Source of the DNA: Actibacterium lipolyticum
GTDB lineage: Bacteria > Pseudomonadota > Alphaproteobacteria > Rhodobacterales > Rhodobacteraceae
Direction of reading: 5' to 3'
Assembly (NCBI RefSeq): GCF_900184935.1
Contig: NZ_FXYE01000002.1
Span: 744,001 to 808,000, forward strand
DNA length: 64,000 bases
The position numbers and the translations under genes are program-made. Below, in pieces: positions 1 to 8,223 of this stretch (the first letter of the stretch is position 1; each line of letters opens with the position of its first letter). Under the pieces are notes generated by a model. The model did no database searches, was not told the DNA's origin, and worked only from the letters and a program-made list of their open reading frames with translations.

Positions 1-89
1 CATGTTGACCGCCACTTTCCTGTTAGCTACCGTCGCCGCGAAACAGGGGGACGAAAGGTTCCGCGCAAGAACCCGAGGGAGAGACGACA

Positions 90-2186
90 ATGCCAAGCAC
101 CACCCGCGTAAACAGCGTCATCGAAATTGAGCGCGCGGGCGATGTAGCCCTTATTCGCATCGACAACCCGCCCGTGAACGCCGCCGGGCGTGATGTGCGC
201 CAAGGGATAGAGGATGCCATCAACGCGCTGGCCGGGGACGACAGCATCAAGGCCATCGGGCTTTATGGCGCAGGCCGCACCTTTGTTGCGGGCGCGGATA
301 TTCGCGAATTCGGCAAACCTCCGTTGGCGCCCTCGCTTCCGGATGTGTGCAACACGATTGAACGCTGCGGGAAACCCGTTGTTGCGGTTCTGCATGGCAC
401 CGCATTGGGCGGCGGGTTGGAACTGGCAATGGCCAGCCATGCGCGGATCGGGCTAACCGGGTTGCGCGTCGGCCTGCCCGAGGTTCTGTTGGGCATCCTT
501 CCCGGCGCGGGCGGCACGCAGCGCGCGCCACGTCTGGTCGGTATACCGTTCGCGTTGGATATGATCACCACCGGCCGTCACCTACCCGCCGCCGAGGCGC
601 TTGAACACGGCCTGATTGACCAGTTGAAAGACGGTGACCCGCGTGATGTTGCGCTGGCGTCTGCGAAGGCCGTGGTTGCAGGTAATCTGAAAACCCGCCG
701 GACGGATGAGATTGCCGTTGAACCCAACGACGCCGCGCTTGAGGCCGCGAAGGCCAAGATCGCCAAGAAAACCCCGCACCTCTTTTCCCCGGTGAAATGT
801 GTGGAGGCCGTCGCCGCCAGCGTCACCCCCATCGACGAAGGCTTGGCGACAGAACGTCACCTTTACATCCAATGCCACGACAGCCCCCAACGCGCCGGGC
901 TGATCCATGCGTTCTTCGCCGAACGCGCGGTCGCCAAAGTGCCCGAAGCCAAGGCCACCCCGCGCCCCGTGCAAAAGATCGGCGTGATCGGCGGCGGCAC
1001 GATGGGGTCGGGCATCACGACCTCTGCCCTGCTGGCCGGGTTCGACGTTACGATGATTGAGGTCGCGGCAGAGGCGCTTGAACGCGGCACCGGCACTGTT
1101 CGCAAGAACCTAGAAGGCGCGGTAAAGCGCGGCAAGCTTGCCGAAGCGAAACATGCGGAAACCGTTGCGCGCCTCGGCGCCTCTACGGATATGACGGATT
1201 TGGCCGATGCCGATCTGGTGATCGAAGCCGTGTTTGAAAACATGGAGGTGAAGAAAGAAATCTTCACCAAGCTGGATGGTATCGTGAAGGATGGGACGAT
1301 CCTCGCCTCCAACACCTCTTACCTGAACATCAACGAAATCGCGGCCTGCACCAAGCGCCCGCAAGATGTGCTGGGGCTGCACTTCTTTTCGCCCGCGCAT
1401 GTGATGCGTCTGTTGGAAATCGTTGTCGCCGACAAAACCGCGCCCGAAGTTGTGGCAACCGGCTTTGCCCTTGCCAAACGCATGAAAAAGGTCGGTGTGC
1501 GGGCGGGTGTTTGCGATGGGTTCATCGGCAACCGCATCCTGTCCCATTACCTGCGTGTGACGAACTATATGGTGATGGACGGCGCGACGCCGGAACAGAT
1601 CGACGATGCGCTGGAAGGGTTCGGATTTGCCATGGGCCCGTTCCGCGTCAGTGACCTTGCCGGGTTGGACATTGGCTGGGCCGAACGTAAACGGCTTGCC
1701 CCCCTGCGCCCCGCCGCTGAACGGGTGATCGAAATTGGCGACCGCATTTGCGAAAACGGCTGGTTCGGGCGCAAGACCGGGCGCGGTTATTACGTCTATG
1801 ACGAAGGCGATGCACACCCAAACCCCGAGGTCGCGAATATCATCGCCTCGGAACGCGCCAAGGCGGGCGTCACCCCGCGCGATTTCACCGATCAGGAAAT
1901 CGTGGACCGTTACATGACCGCGATGATTTCCGAAGCCGCGCGCGTCGTCGATGACGGCATCGCGCTGCGCCCCGTGGATGTGGATGCTGTCTTCCTGTTT
2001 GGCTATGGCTTCCCCCGTTTTCGCGGTGGCCCGCTTGCCTATGCCGACACAATCGGCGCGGCAGAGCTGATCAAGCGCATCGAAGCCTATGCCAAGGAAG
2101 ACAGCCATTACTGGCAGGTGCCCGACCTTCTGCGCCGCATGGCCGCCGATGGCAGCACCTTTGCCCAGCTGAACGAAGGGAAATAA
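90..2186 (+). CDS. Bifunctional enoyl-CoA hydratase / 3-hydroxyacyl-CoA dehydrogenase (PimF/FadB-like)
   Basis: This 698-residue enzyme carries out the second and third steps of beta-oxidation in the cytoplasm: it hydrates 2-enoyl-CoA and oxidises the 3-hydroxyacyl-CoA with NAD. Residues 1-190 form a crotonase domain with the oxyanion segment AGAD near 67-70 and both catalytic glutamates (E111 in GGGLE, E131 in GLPE). A Rossmann domain begins near residue 296 with GVIGGGTMGSG. The dehydrogenase histidine lies in LHFFSPAH, and two C-terminal 3HCDH domains follow. The architecture is that of PimF and peroxisomal multifunctional enzymes. The ATG follows a GAGGGAGAG ribosome site. Two acyl-CoA dehydrogenase genes start 2 bases after its stop. 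The family is clear; the chain-length or dicarboxylate preference is inferred. Confidence 0.93.
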   Translation: MPSTTRVNSVIEIERAGDVALIRIDNPPVNAAGRDVRQGIEDAINALAGDDSIKAIGLYGAGRTFVAGADIREFGKPPLAPSLPDVCNTIERCGKPVVAVLHGTALGGGLELAMASHARIGLTGLRVGLPEVLLGILPGAGGTQRAPRLVGIPFALDMITTGRHLPAAEALEHGLIDQLKDGDPRDVALASAKAVVAGNLKTRRTDEIAVEPNDAALEAAKAKIAKKTPHLFSPVKCVEAVAASVTPIDEGLATERHLYIQCHDSPQRAGLIHAFFAERAVAKVPEAKATPRPVQKIGVIGGGTMGSGITTSALLAGFDVTMIEVAAEALERGTGTVRKNLEGAVKRGKLAEAKHAETVARLGASTDMTDLADADLVIEAVFENMEVKKEIFTKLDGIVKDGTILASNTSYLNINEIAACTKRPQDVLGLHFFSPAHVMRLLEIVVADKTAPEVVATGFALAKRMKKVGVRAGVCDGFIGNRILSHYLRVTNYMVMDGATPEQIDDALEGFGFAMGPFRVSDLAGLDIGWAERKRLAPLRPAAERVIEIGDRICENGWFGRKTGRGYYVYDEGDAHPNPEVANIIASERAKAGVTPRDFTDQEIVDRYMTAMISEAARVVDDGIALRPVDVDAVFLFGYGFPRFRGGPLAYADTIGAAELIKRIEAYAKEDSHYWQVPDLLRRMAADGSTFAQLNEGK

Positions 2187-2187
2187 C

Positions 2188-3375
2188 ATGGACCTAAGCT
2201 TTTCCGATAAGGAAATCGCCTTTCGTGACGAAGTGCGCGCGTTCCTTCAAACCGAACTTCCCGCTCACATTTCAGACGCGGTGCGCAAGGGCGGCGAGTC
2301 CTCTAAAGAATTGATCGAGGAATGGCACGCCATTCTGTCCAAAAAAGGCTGGCTTGCGACCACATGGCCCAAGGAATTCGGCGGGCCCGGCTGGACCCCG
2401 GTACAGCGCCACATTTTCGAAGAGGAATGCTGCCGCGCCTATGCCCCGCGCATCGTGCCCTTTGGCGTGAATATGCTTGGCCCCGTCATTCAGGCATTCG
2501 GCAACGACCAGCAAAAGGCAGAGGTTCTGCCGCGCATCCTGTCGGGCGAAGATTGGTGGTGTCAGGGATATTCCGAACCCGGTGCCGGGTCTGACCTTGC
2601 CAGCCTGAAAACCCGCGCGGTGCGGGATGGCGATGATTACATCATCAACGGCCAAAAGACTTGGACGACCCTTGGCCAGCACGCCAACAAGATTTTCTGC
2701 CTTGTCCGCACCAAGGCCGACGGCAAACCGCAAGAAGGCATCAGCTTTATCCTTGTGGATCTGGAAACACCCGGCATCGAAATGCGCCCGATCAAGCTGA
2801 TCGAAGGCGGGCATGAGGTGAACGAGGTGTTCTTTACCGACGTGCGCGTCCCTGCCGAAAACCTGGTGGGTGAAGAAAACCAAGGCTGGACCATCGCCAA
2901 ATACCTGCTGACCCACGAACGCACCAACATCGCCAATGTCGGCTTTTCGATGCAGGCCCTGGAGGAGGTAAAGGCGCTGGCCCGAAAGGTGATCCGCAAC
3001 GGCAGGCCGCTGATCGAAAACCCCCACTTCGCCGCCCGCATCGCCGAGGTAGAGGTTGATCTGGAAGCGATGAAAATCACCAACCTTCGGATGCTGTATC
3101 AGGCGCAAAAACAGGGTGCGCCGGGGCCAGAAACCTCGATGCTGAAAATCAAGGGCACGGTGATCCGGCAGGCGCTGAACGATCTGGCGCGCCGCGCGCT
3201 TGGCCCCGCTGCCGCGCCCTTCCCCAGCGAAATGCTGGAAGGGAATATGGCCCTTGCCCCCGCCAATCACGCGAACGAGGCGGCAAGCTATTTCAACAAC
3301 CGCAAACTCTCCATCTTCGGTGGCTCGAACGAGATTCAGCGGAACATCATGACCAAAGCGGTGCTGGAGCTGTAA
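2188..3375 (+). CDS. Acyl-CoA dehydrogenase, PimC-like large subunit
   Basis: This 395-residue FAD-dependent acyl-CoA dehydrogenase introduces the 2,3-double bond in an acyl-CoA and passes electrons to ETF. The N-terminal helical domain starts MDLSFSDKE. The FAD/substrate middle domain contains QGYSEPGAGSDLASL, and the C-terminal domain ends with the characteristic FGGSNEIQRNIM. The position used by the catalytic glutamate in medium-chain enzymes (YEG) reads FGG here, so the base must come from elsewhere, possibly the partner chain. It starts 2 bases after the hydratase gene, and its stop codon directly abuts the next ATG, which suggests balanced co-translation with the following paralogue. 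The order matches pimF-pimC-pimD of Rhodopseudomonas; the exact substrate is inferred. Confidence 0.9.
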   Translation: MDLSFSDKEIAFRDEVRAFLQTELPAHISDAVRKGGESSKELIEEWHAILSKKGWLATTWPKEFGGPGWTPVQRHIFEEECCRAYAPRIVPFGVNMLGPVIQAFGNDQQKAEVLPRILSGEDWWCQGYSEPGAGSDLASLKTRAVRDGDDYIINGQKTWTTLGQHANKIFCLVRTKADGKPQEGISFILVDLETPGIEMRPIKLIEGGHEVNEVFFTDVRVPAENLVGEENQGWTIAKYLLTHERTNIANVGFSMQALEEVKALARKVIRNGRPLIENPHFAARIAEVEVDLEAMKITNLRMLYQAQKQGAPGPETSMLKIKGTVIRQALNDLARRALGPAAAPFPSEMLEGNMALAPANHANEAASYFNNRKLSIFGGSNEIQRNIMTKAVLEL

Positions 3376-4434
3376 ATGGATTTTTCCCTGACCGAAGACC
3401 GGCAAATGCTGTCCGATACCCTGAACCGCTATCTGGCAGAGCAATACCCGGCAGAGCATCGCATCAAGGTCGCCTATGACGCGCCGTTCCACGATGCCAC
3501 GAAATGGGCGGAACTGGCCGAACTTGGCGTGCTGGGCGCGCTGGCCCCTGAAAACGTGGGCGGCTTTGGCGGCGCGGGTTTCGACATCACCGTAGTGTTC
3601 GAAGCCTTGGGCCGTGCCATGTGCCCCGAACCGATGCTGGGCACCCTGATGGCCAGCCGCCTACTGGCCGCCGCGGGCGAGGATCAAGAGGCCCTGCTTG
3701 ACGGCTCTGCCCGCTATGCCGTGGCGATTGGTGAAATCGAAGCCCCGTATGAGCTGGACCATATCGCCACCACCGCAACCGGCGAAACGCTAAGCGGGCG
3801 TAAAAGCTGTGTCTACGGCGGCAACGTGGCCGATGTGCTGCTGGTCGCCGCGCGCAATGGCGATGACCTGTCGCTATACGCGGTTCAGGCCGCTGATGCC
3901 CAGATCACCGGCTATGGCCTGATCGACGGCGGCGGCGCGGCCGAGGTGATGCTGGATGCCACCCCTGCCCGCCTGATCCTGCAAGACGCCAAGGCGGCAC
4001 TGGAGGATGCGCTGGACGCCGGCGCGCTTGCCCTCTGTGCCGAGGCTGTGGGCCTGATGGACGTGACCAACGCCATGCTGCTGGACTATCTGCGCCAGCG
4101 AAAACAGTTCGGGCGCAACATCGGCTCGTTTCAGGCGCTGCAACACCGCTGCGCCGATCTGGCGATCGAGATTGAACAGGCCCGATCCATCACCATCTTC
4201 GCGGCCAGCCGTCTGGAACAACCCGACCGCGCCCGCGCGGTGTCCATGGCCAAAAACCTGATCGGTCGCGCCGCGAAACTGGTGGCCGAGGAAAGCACCC
4301 AAATGCACGGCGGCATCGGCATGACATGGGAATACCCTGGATCACACTACACCAAACGGCTGGTCATGCTGGACCATCAACTGGGTGACACCGATTTCCA
4401 TCTGGAACGGGTGATGCGTCTGGGGGCGGCCTAA
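3376..4434 (+). CDS. Acyl-CoA dehydrogenase, PimD-like small subunit
   Basis: This 352-residue member of the acyl-CoA dehydrogenase fold is shorter and more divergent than its upstream neighbour. It begins MDFSLTEDRQML and keeps the helical domain with RQFGRNIGSFQALQH and the C-terminal HGGIGMTWEYPGSHYTKR segment. Such small subunits pair with a larger dehydrogenase as an alpha2-beta2 enzyme (PimC-PimD; FadE28-FadE29 in mycobacteria), in which FAD-binding and catalytic residues are shared between chains. There is no gap between the two genes. I read it as the obligate partner of the 2188-3375 product rather than an independent dehydrogenase; that pairing is an inference from order and length. 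Confidence 0.86.
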   Translation: MDFSLTEDRQMLSDTLNRYLAEQYPAEHRIKVAYDAPFHDATKWAELAELGVLGALAPENVGGFGGAGFDITVVFEALGRAMCPEPMLGTLMASRLLAAAGEDQEALLDGSARYAVAIGEIEAPYELDHIATTATGETLSGRKSCVYGGNVADVLLVAARNGDDLSLYAVQAADAQITGYGLIDGGGAAEVMLDATPARLILQDAKAALEDALDAGALALCAEAVGLMDVTNAMLLDYLRQRKQFGRNIGSFQALQHRCADLAIEIEQARSITIFAASRLEQPDRARAVSMAKNLIGRAAKLVAEESTQMHGGIGMTWEYPGSHYTKRLVMLDHQLGDTDFHLERVMRLGAA

Positions 4435-4630
4435 GGGGAAAAGGAAGCGGGCCGAGTTTGTTGGTCCGCTTCGAGCCCTTGTTGAGCAATGCTGCAAGCT
4501 GTTCGAAGGTCTGCTCTGGGATAGGCCCGCTGTTCTTGAGGTGCGAAATGAAGCGGATTAGTTTCCAGCTTGCGAGCACGCTTTGGCGACGATAACTCGA
4601 CTCCAAGCTGCATGGATCCAGGAGTTTTCT

Positions 4631-5815
4631 ATGTTTAAGTTTGCTATTGTTCTTTCGTCTTTGTTACTCGCTGAATCGGCATTTGCGCAGGATTGCATCC
4701 AGATCGGGAGCGAGTGCGTCAGCCGCAATACAACAGAACTACGAGTTTCGCTGGGTGATGAAATCACAGACCTTACTCAGGTGAGTGGATTATCTGCGCT
4801 GACCTCTCTTGTAATCTCGGCGGACCTTCAGTTCAATGAACCCGTGAGCATTGCGCCCTTGGCGACCCTTTCTGCCCTGGAACGGCTCAGCCTTAATGAT
4901 CTACACGTTCCGGATCTGACGCCTCTTCTTGAATTGCAGAACCTTGACAGACTGACACTTTGGGGCATTGAAGAAACTTCGCTTGATCCAGTCGCGGACC
5001 TAACGGCTCTAAGGGTGCTTAATTTGCGGGGCAATGACTGGCTTCAAGACGCACCTGTCGCGCGGCTGGTCAATCTTGAAGCATTGGTTCTAGCAAATAC
5101 CGGTGTGGAAGATATCCATACCTTGCAAAACCTGCGCGAGCTTCGAAATCTGCAGCTCTTTTACACTCCGTTAACTGATCTCACTCCGCTAAGGGGATTG
5201 GATAAAATTGAGTTCCTCGACATCTCTTTCACAGCTGTTTCCGGCCTCGATGGCCTGCAGAGTATGACCAACCTGCATACCCTCTACATGAAGGGGGCTC
5301 AGGTCAGGTCTTTGAACGGGCTCGAAGGTGCGAATGCATTGGAAAATCTCTTTGCCGCGGACAACCCTATCACTGACATATCAGCACTTTCAGAAAAGCC
5401 TGCGCTGGTTGAGGTCGAACTACAGAATACAGATGTCCAAGACATATCGGCGTTTTCGGGCGCGACAGGGCTGCGCCAACTTACCATAAACGAAACTCAG
5501 ATCACTGATGTCTCCGCACTTTCAGGCCTCGTAAATCTGAGGGAGCTTCGTTTTAAGGACACAGCGGTCACGGATATCTCGCCGCTCTCAGACCTAGTGA
5601 ACTTACGGGGCCTTTCGCTGCCCCAGCAGCCACTGGACTTATCGATTTTGCCTCGGTTCAATGAGGTCCGGATTTTGCGTGCGCCTGACCTGCCCGAAGT
5701 CGACTTGTCGCCTCTGCTCAACATGAGAAGCCTTCTCCAGCTCCTGCCAGGAGATGGACGTGAAATCATCATAGGGCAGGATGATATTCGTGCGTTTGTT
5801 ATTGCCAGAGACTGA
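4631..5815 (+). CDS. Secreted leucine-rich-repeat protein
   Basis: The 394-residue product begins with a clear signal peptide (MFKFAIVLSSLLLAESAFA, then QDC), so it is exported. Nearly the whole mature part consists of internalin-like leucine-rich repeats of about 21-23 residues with recurring L..L..L.L..T.ITD patterns (for example VTDISPLSDLVNLRGLS). The in-frame ATG at 4583 is possible, but the ATG at 4631 has an AGGAG site and restores the signal sequence. No enzymatic domain is seen, and the function is probably protein-protein contact outside the cytoplasm. The gene is visibly richer in A/T than both neighbours and interrupts a catabolic cluster, which hints at separate acquisition. Confidence 0.82.
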   Translation: MFKFAIVLSSLLLAESAFAQDCIQIGSECVSRNTTELRVSLGDEITDLTQVSGLSALTSLVISADLQFNEPVSIAPLATLSALERLSLNDLHVPDLTPLLELQNLDRLTLWGIEETSLDPVADLTALRVLNLRGNDWLQDAPVARLVNLEALVLANTGVEDIHTLQNLRELRNLQLFYTPLTDLTPLRGLDKIEFLDISFTAVSGLDGLQSMTNLHTLYMKGAQVRSLNGLEGANALENLFAADNPITDISALSEKPALVEVELQNTDVQDISAFSGATGLRQLTINETQITDVSALSGLVNLRELRFKDTAVTDISPLSDLVNLRGLSLPQQPLDLSILPRFNEVRILRAPDLPEVDLSPLLNMRSLLQLLPGDGREIIIGQDDIRAFVIARD

Positions 5816-5897
5816 GCGGGTAGCAATTCTATACCGCACTCCAAAAGCAGCCATTTGGCAGTCCTAAGCGAAAGTCGGCTTCGTCCCGCAAAGCGGA
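5816..5897. other. Short intergenic spacer with possible repeat debris
   Basis: This is the spacer between the leucine-rich-repeat gene and the convergent thioesterase gene. Its second half contains an AAAGTCGG...AAAGCGGAC pattern that reminds me of short dispersed intergenic elements in alphaproteobacteria. I cannot confirm that from one window. No terminator-quality hairpin was found. Confidence 0.25.
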
Positions 5898-6302
5898 CTA
5901 GCCCCGATACCGAAACACGCCTGTCCCCGTCGCGATTATCTCGCCGGTTTCGTCGGTGATTGTAGCCTCGCTGAAAAAGGTACGTTTGCCGCCGCCGGTG
6001 CGGCGCCCCTCGGCGATCAGCTTCGTGCCCTTGGGTTGCGACAGGAACTGCACGTTCATTGACAGGGTCATGCCCAGCTTTTTGTTATCAGCATCACCCG
6101 TGTAACACCCTGAATACCCCATCGCCGTATCCAGAAGGGACGCGTAAACACCGCCGTGCGGGATTTCGTATCGGTTCATCAAGAACGGTGCCAGCGGCAG
6201 TTCGAAGCGTACGAAATCCGGGCCCCAATCCACCATCTCGGCCCCGACGTGGCGCATAAAGGGGTTGGGCTCTTCCAGCAACGGGGCCGCGGTGTCTGTC
6301 AT
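5898..6302 (-). CDS. PaaI-family thioesterase (hotdog fold)
   Basis: This 134-residue single hotdog-domain protein is of the PaaI/YdiI type and hydrolyses acyl-CoA thioesters, which can release CoA during catabolism. The helix with HGGVYASLLDTAMGYSG is the family hallmark, and FLSQPKGTKLIAEGRR with the strand FFSEATITD fits the sheet. Its length is typical. The start overlaps the stop of the upstream IclR-type regulator gene by 4 bases, so the two are translationally coupled. It is the last gene of the minus-strand acyl-CoA run that reaches back to the MaoC gene. The specific acyl substrate cannot be read from sequence. Confidence 0.87.
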   Translation of the reverse strand: MTDTAAPLLEEPNPFMRHVGAEMVDWGPDFVRFELPLAPFLMNRYEIPHGGVYASLLDTAMGYSGCYTGDADNKKLGMTLSMNVQFLSQPKGTKLIAEGRRTGGGKRTFFSEATITDETGEIIATGTGVFRYRG

Positions 6303-7114
6303 TTTTCGGCCCCGGTTGAACGGCTAAGCGCCCGAGCAGCCTCTTTCAGGCGCTCGGCGAATTCGCCCTGAAGCACCTCGGGCGAGACCAGAAACGACGG
6401 GCCGCCGATGTTCATCCCGTAAACGCGGTCGCCGTTCAGCGAAACGACGGGCACGGCGATCCCGTTCACCTCGGGCATCCAATCGCCGAACGCGGTGCAA
6501 TAACCAAGGCGGTCGTATTCTTCCAACGCCTTCTCAACGCTGGCACGCGAGGCGCCCGCTTCGGCGGGGCGGTCTTGGGCGGTTTGATACAGCAGGTGCT
6601 CCCGTTCTTGTTCGGACATCGACACAAGGATCGCCCGCCCGACCGCAGAACGGAACAAAGGCAGACGCAGCCCCACATTGACCGTCAAGGAAACAGCAGC
6701 CTGCGCGCGGTGCACTGCGGTGTAGATCACCCCCATCCGGTGACGTTCGCCCAAAGCAGCCGTGACGTGAATGTTCGACCCGCTTTCGCACAGCCGTTTC
6801 ATTTCAGCATGCGCGCGGTCGGCGATTTCCATACCGGCCAGCACGCCATAGCCCAGCGCCAACACGCCAGAACCAAGGCGGTATGTCCCCGTGCGTTCGG
6901 AGTAGACCAGATAGTCAAGCTTGCACAACGTATGGGCCAGCCGCGATACCGTTGGCTTTGGCAGCCCGGTGCGCGCCGAAATTTCCTGATTGGTCAGGGT
7001 GGTTTCAAAGGGCCGAAAACAGCGCAGAACATCCAGCCCACGCGCCAGCGCACTTACGAACTTGCGGTCGCCACTGACGCCGCTATCCCCCAATAGGTTC
7101 TCTTCATCCATCAT
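6299..7114 (-). CDS. IclR-family transcriptional regulator
   Basis: The 271-residue protein has an N-terminal winged helix-turn-helix (around residues 25-85, including TNQEISARTGLPKPTVSRL) and a C-terminal IclR effector domain with GMEIADRAHAEMKRL and VNGIAVPVVSLNGD. IclR proteins usually sense small acids or CoA-pathway intermediates and control neighbouring catabolic genes. It lies between the thioesterase (4-base overlap) and the kinase-like gene. A perfect 12-base palindrome, GTGTTGCAACAC, lies 28-39 bases upstream of the ATG and is a good autoregulatory site. The effector is unknown; beta-oxidation genes on both sides are the natural targets. Confidence 0.92.
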   Translation of the reverse strand: MMDEENLLGDSGVSGDRKFVSALARGLDVLRCFRPFETTLTNQEISARTGLPKPTVSRLAHTLCKLDYLVYSERTGTYRLGSGVLALGYGVLAGMEIADRAHAEMKRLCESGSNIHVTAALGERHRMGVIYTAVHRAQAAVSLTVNVGLRLPLFRSAVGRAILVSMSEQEREHLLYQTAQDRPAEAGASRASVEKALEEYDRLGYCTAFGDWMPEVNGIAVPVVSLNGDRVYGMNIGGPSFLVSPEVLQGEFAERLKEAARALSRSTGAEK

Positions 7115-7141
7115 GTGGCTCTTCCTCTACACAATGCAGCC

Positions 7142-7153
7142 GTGTTGCAACAC
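7142..7153. promoter_or_regulatory. Palindrome upstream of the IclR gene (candidate operator)
   Basis: The sequence GTGTTGCAACAC is a perfect 12-bp inverted repeat in the 65-bp gap between the IclR start codon and the stop of the upstream kinase-like gene. Its position just before the regulator fits autoregulation. No second copy was noticed in other intergenic regions of the window. Confidence 0.45.
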
Positions 7154-7179
7154 AAAGGCATGGCTGGCCGTCGTGATAC

Positions 7180-8211
7180 TCAGGTCTTATGGGCGGATTT
7201 CAGGCCGCCCTTTGCAAAACTAGGCACATAAGCCCCCACTTTCAGTGCGCGCTCTGGGTTTGACGCGTTGCCATCCAGCGCGCGCTTCTTCACGCCCTGC
7301 AAAATCGCGGCCATGCGGAAGAAGCAGAAGGCGACGTAAAAGCCAAAACCTTCGATGCCATCAAGGCCACGGCGGGCGCAATATGTTGCAACAAAGTCAT
7401 CATCACTGGGAAGCCCCTGTGCATTTCGATCAATCCCGGCAAGCCCGCGCCCGTCGGCCCCCACCGGCATTTGCCATTGCATGATCACCCCAGCCAGATC
7501 GGCATAAGGGTGGCCGATGGTCGATAGCTCCCAGTCCAGCACCGCTTTGCACGACGGGCCATCTGTCGCGAACAGCATGTTGTCGATGCGGTAATCACCG
7601 TGAACCAGCCGCCGCTGGCCGTCATCAGGCGGAATGTTCGCATCCAGCCACGACATCAGCTCTTCCATGGCGGTTATCGTTTCGGTTTCCGAGGCGCGGT
7701 ATTGCTTGGACCAACGGTCTATTTGACGGCGATAATAGTTCCCAGTCGGACCATAGTCGGACAGGCCCACCGCCTCGATATCCACATCATGGATCGCCGC
7801 CAGAACCCGGCCCATTTCATCAATGATTGCGCCGCGCTGATCCTTGGCAAGGTCGGGCATGGAGGGGTCGTTGATATTGCGCCCCTTCACATCCTCCATC
7901 ACATAAAAGGCAGAGCCGATCACGCTGTCATCTTCGCACAGCGCATACATCTTCGGCACGGGCACCCCGCTGCCCGCCAGTGCCTTCTGCACGCGATATT
8001 CGCGTTCCACCGCATGAGCAGATTTCAGCAAAATCCCCGGCGGCTTGCGACGCAACACATAAGATTGGCGCGGCCCGGTCAGTCGGAAGGTCGGGTTAGA
8101 TTGCCCCACCGCGAACTTTTCAGCCGTTACCGGCCCTTCGAACCCCTCCACGTTCTCTGACATCCAGCGCGAGGCGGCCTTTAGATCCAGTTGTTCCACA
8201 TCGTTAGACAT
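7180..8211 (-). CDS. Phosphotransferase family protein (APH/ACAD10-11 kinase-like)
   Basis: This 343-residue protein has the aminoglycoside-phosphotransferase/choline-kinase fold. The catalytic loop reads HGDYRIDN (Brenner motif) and the metal-binding motif VLDWELSTIG; the N-lobe segment FAVGQSNPTFRL matches the nucleotide-binding strand region. It is not an antibiotic kinase by context: it sits beside an ACAD11-like dehydrogenase, as in the fused animal ACAD10/11 proteins and the bacterial LvaA/LvaC pair that process 4-hydroxyacyl-CoA. A GGGAGG site lies 6 bases before the ATG at 8211; the upstream ATG at 8217 is too close to it. The 4-hydroxyacyl-CoA kinase role is an inference. Confidence 0.85.
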   Translation of the reverse strand: MSNDVEQLDLKAASRWMSENVEGFEGPVTAEKFAVGQSNPTFRLTGPRQSYVLRRKPPGILLKSAHAVEREYRVQKALAGSGVPVPKMYALCEDDSVIGSAFYVMEDVKGRNINDPSMPDLAKDQRGAIIDEMGRVLAAIHDVDIEAVGLSDYGPTGNYYRRQIDRWSKQYRASETETITAMEELMSWLDANIPPDDGQRRLVHGDYRIDNMLFATDGPSCKAVLDWELSTIGHPYADLAGVIMQWQMPVGADGRGLAGIDRNAQGLPSDDDFVATYCARRGLDGIEGFGFYVAFCFFRMAAILQGVKKRALDGNASNPERALKVGAYVPSFAKGGLKSAHKT

Positions 8212-8223
8212 CTGCATCCTCCC

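Noticed and set aside
1-89. Possible start codon of a divergent minus-strand gene at position 3
   Set aside because: Only the ATG and a weak AGGAAA site are inside the window; no coding sequence is available to judge.
1110-3492. Minus-strand open frames opposite the beta-oxidation genes at the start of the window
   Set aside because: They are shadows of the hydratase and dehydrogenase genes; no ribosome sites or domains are visible.
4364-4606. 80-codon minus-strand frame in the spacer before the leucine-rich-repeat gene (possible gene remnant)
   Set aside because: It overlaps the end of a dehydrogenase gene, has no domain or ribosome site, and I could not tie it to a transposase or other known family.
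4631-5815. Tandem repeats at the DNA level in the leucine-rich-repeat gene
   Set aside because: The repeats are seen only at protein level; the DNA units have diverged, so there is no DNA repeat array to report.
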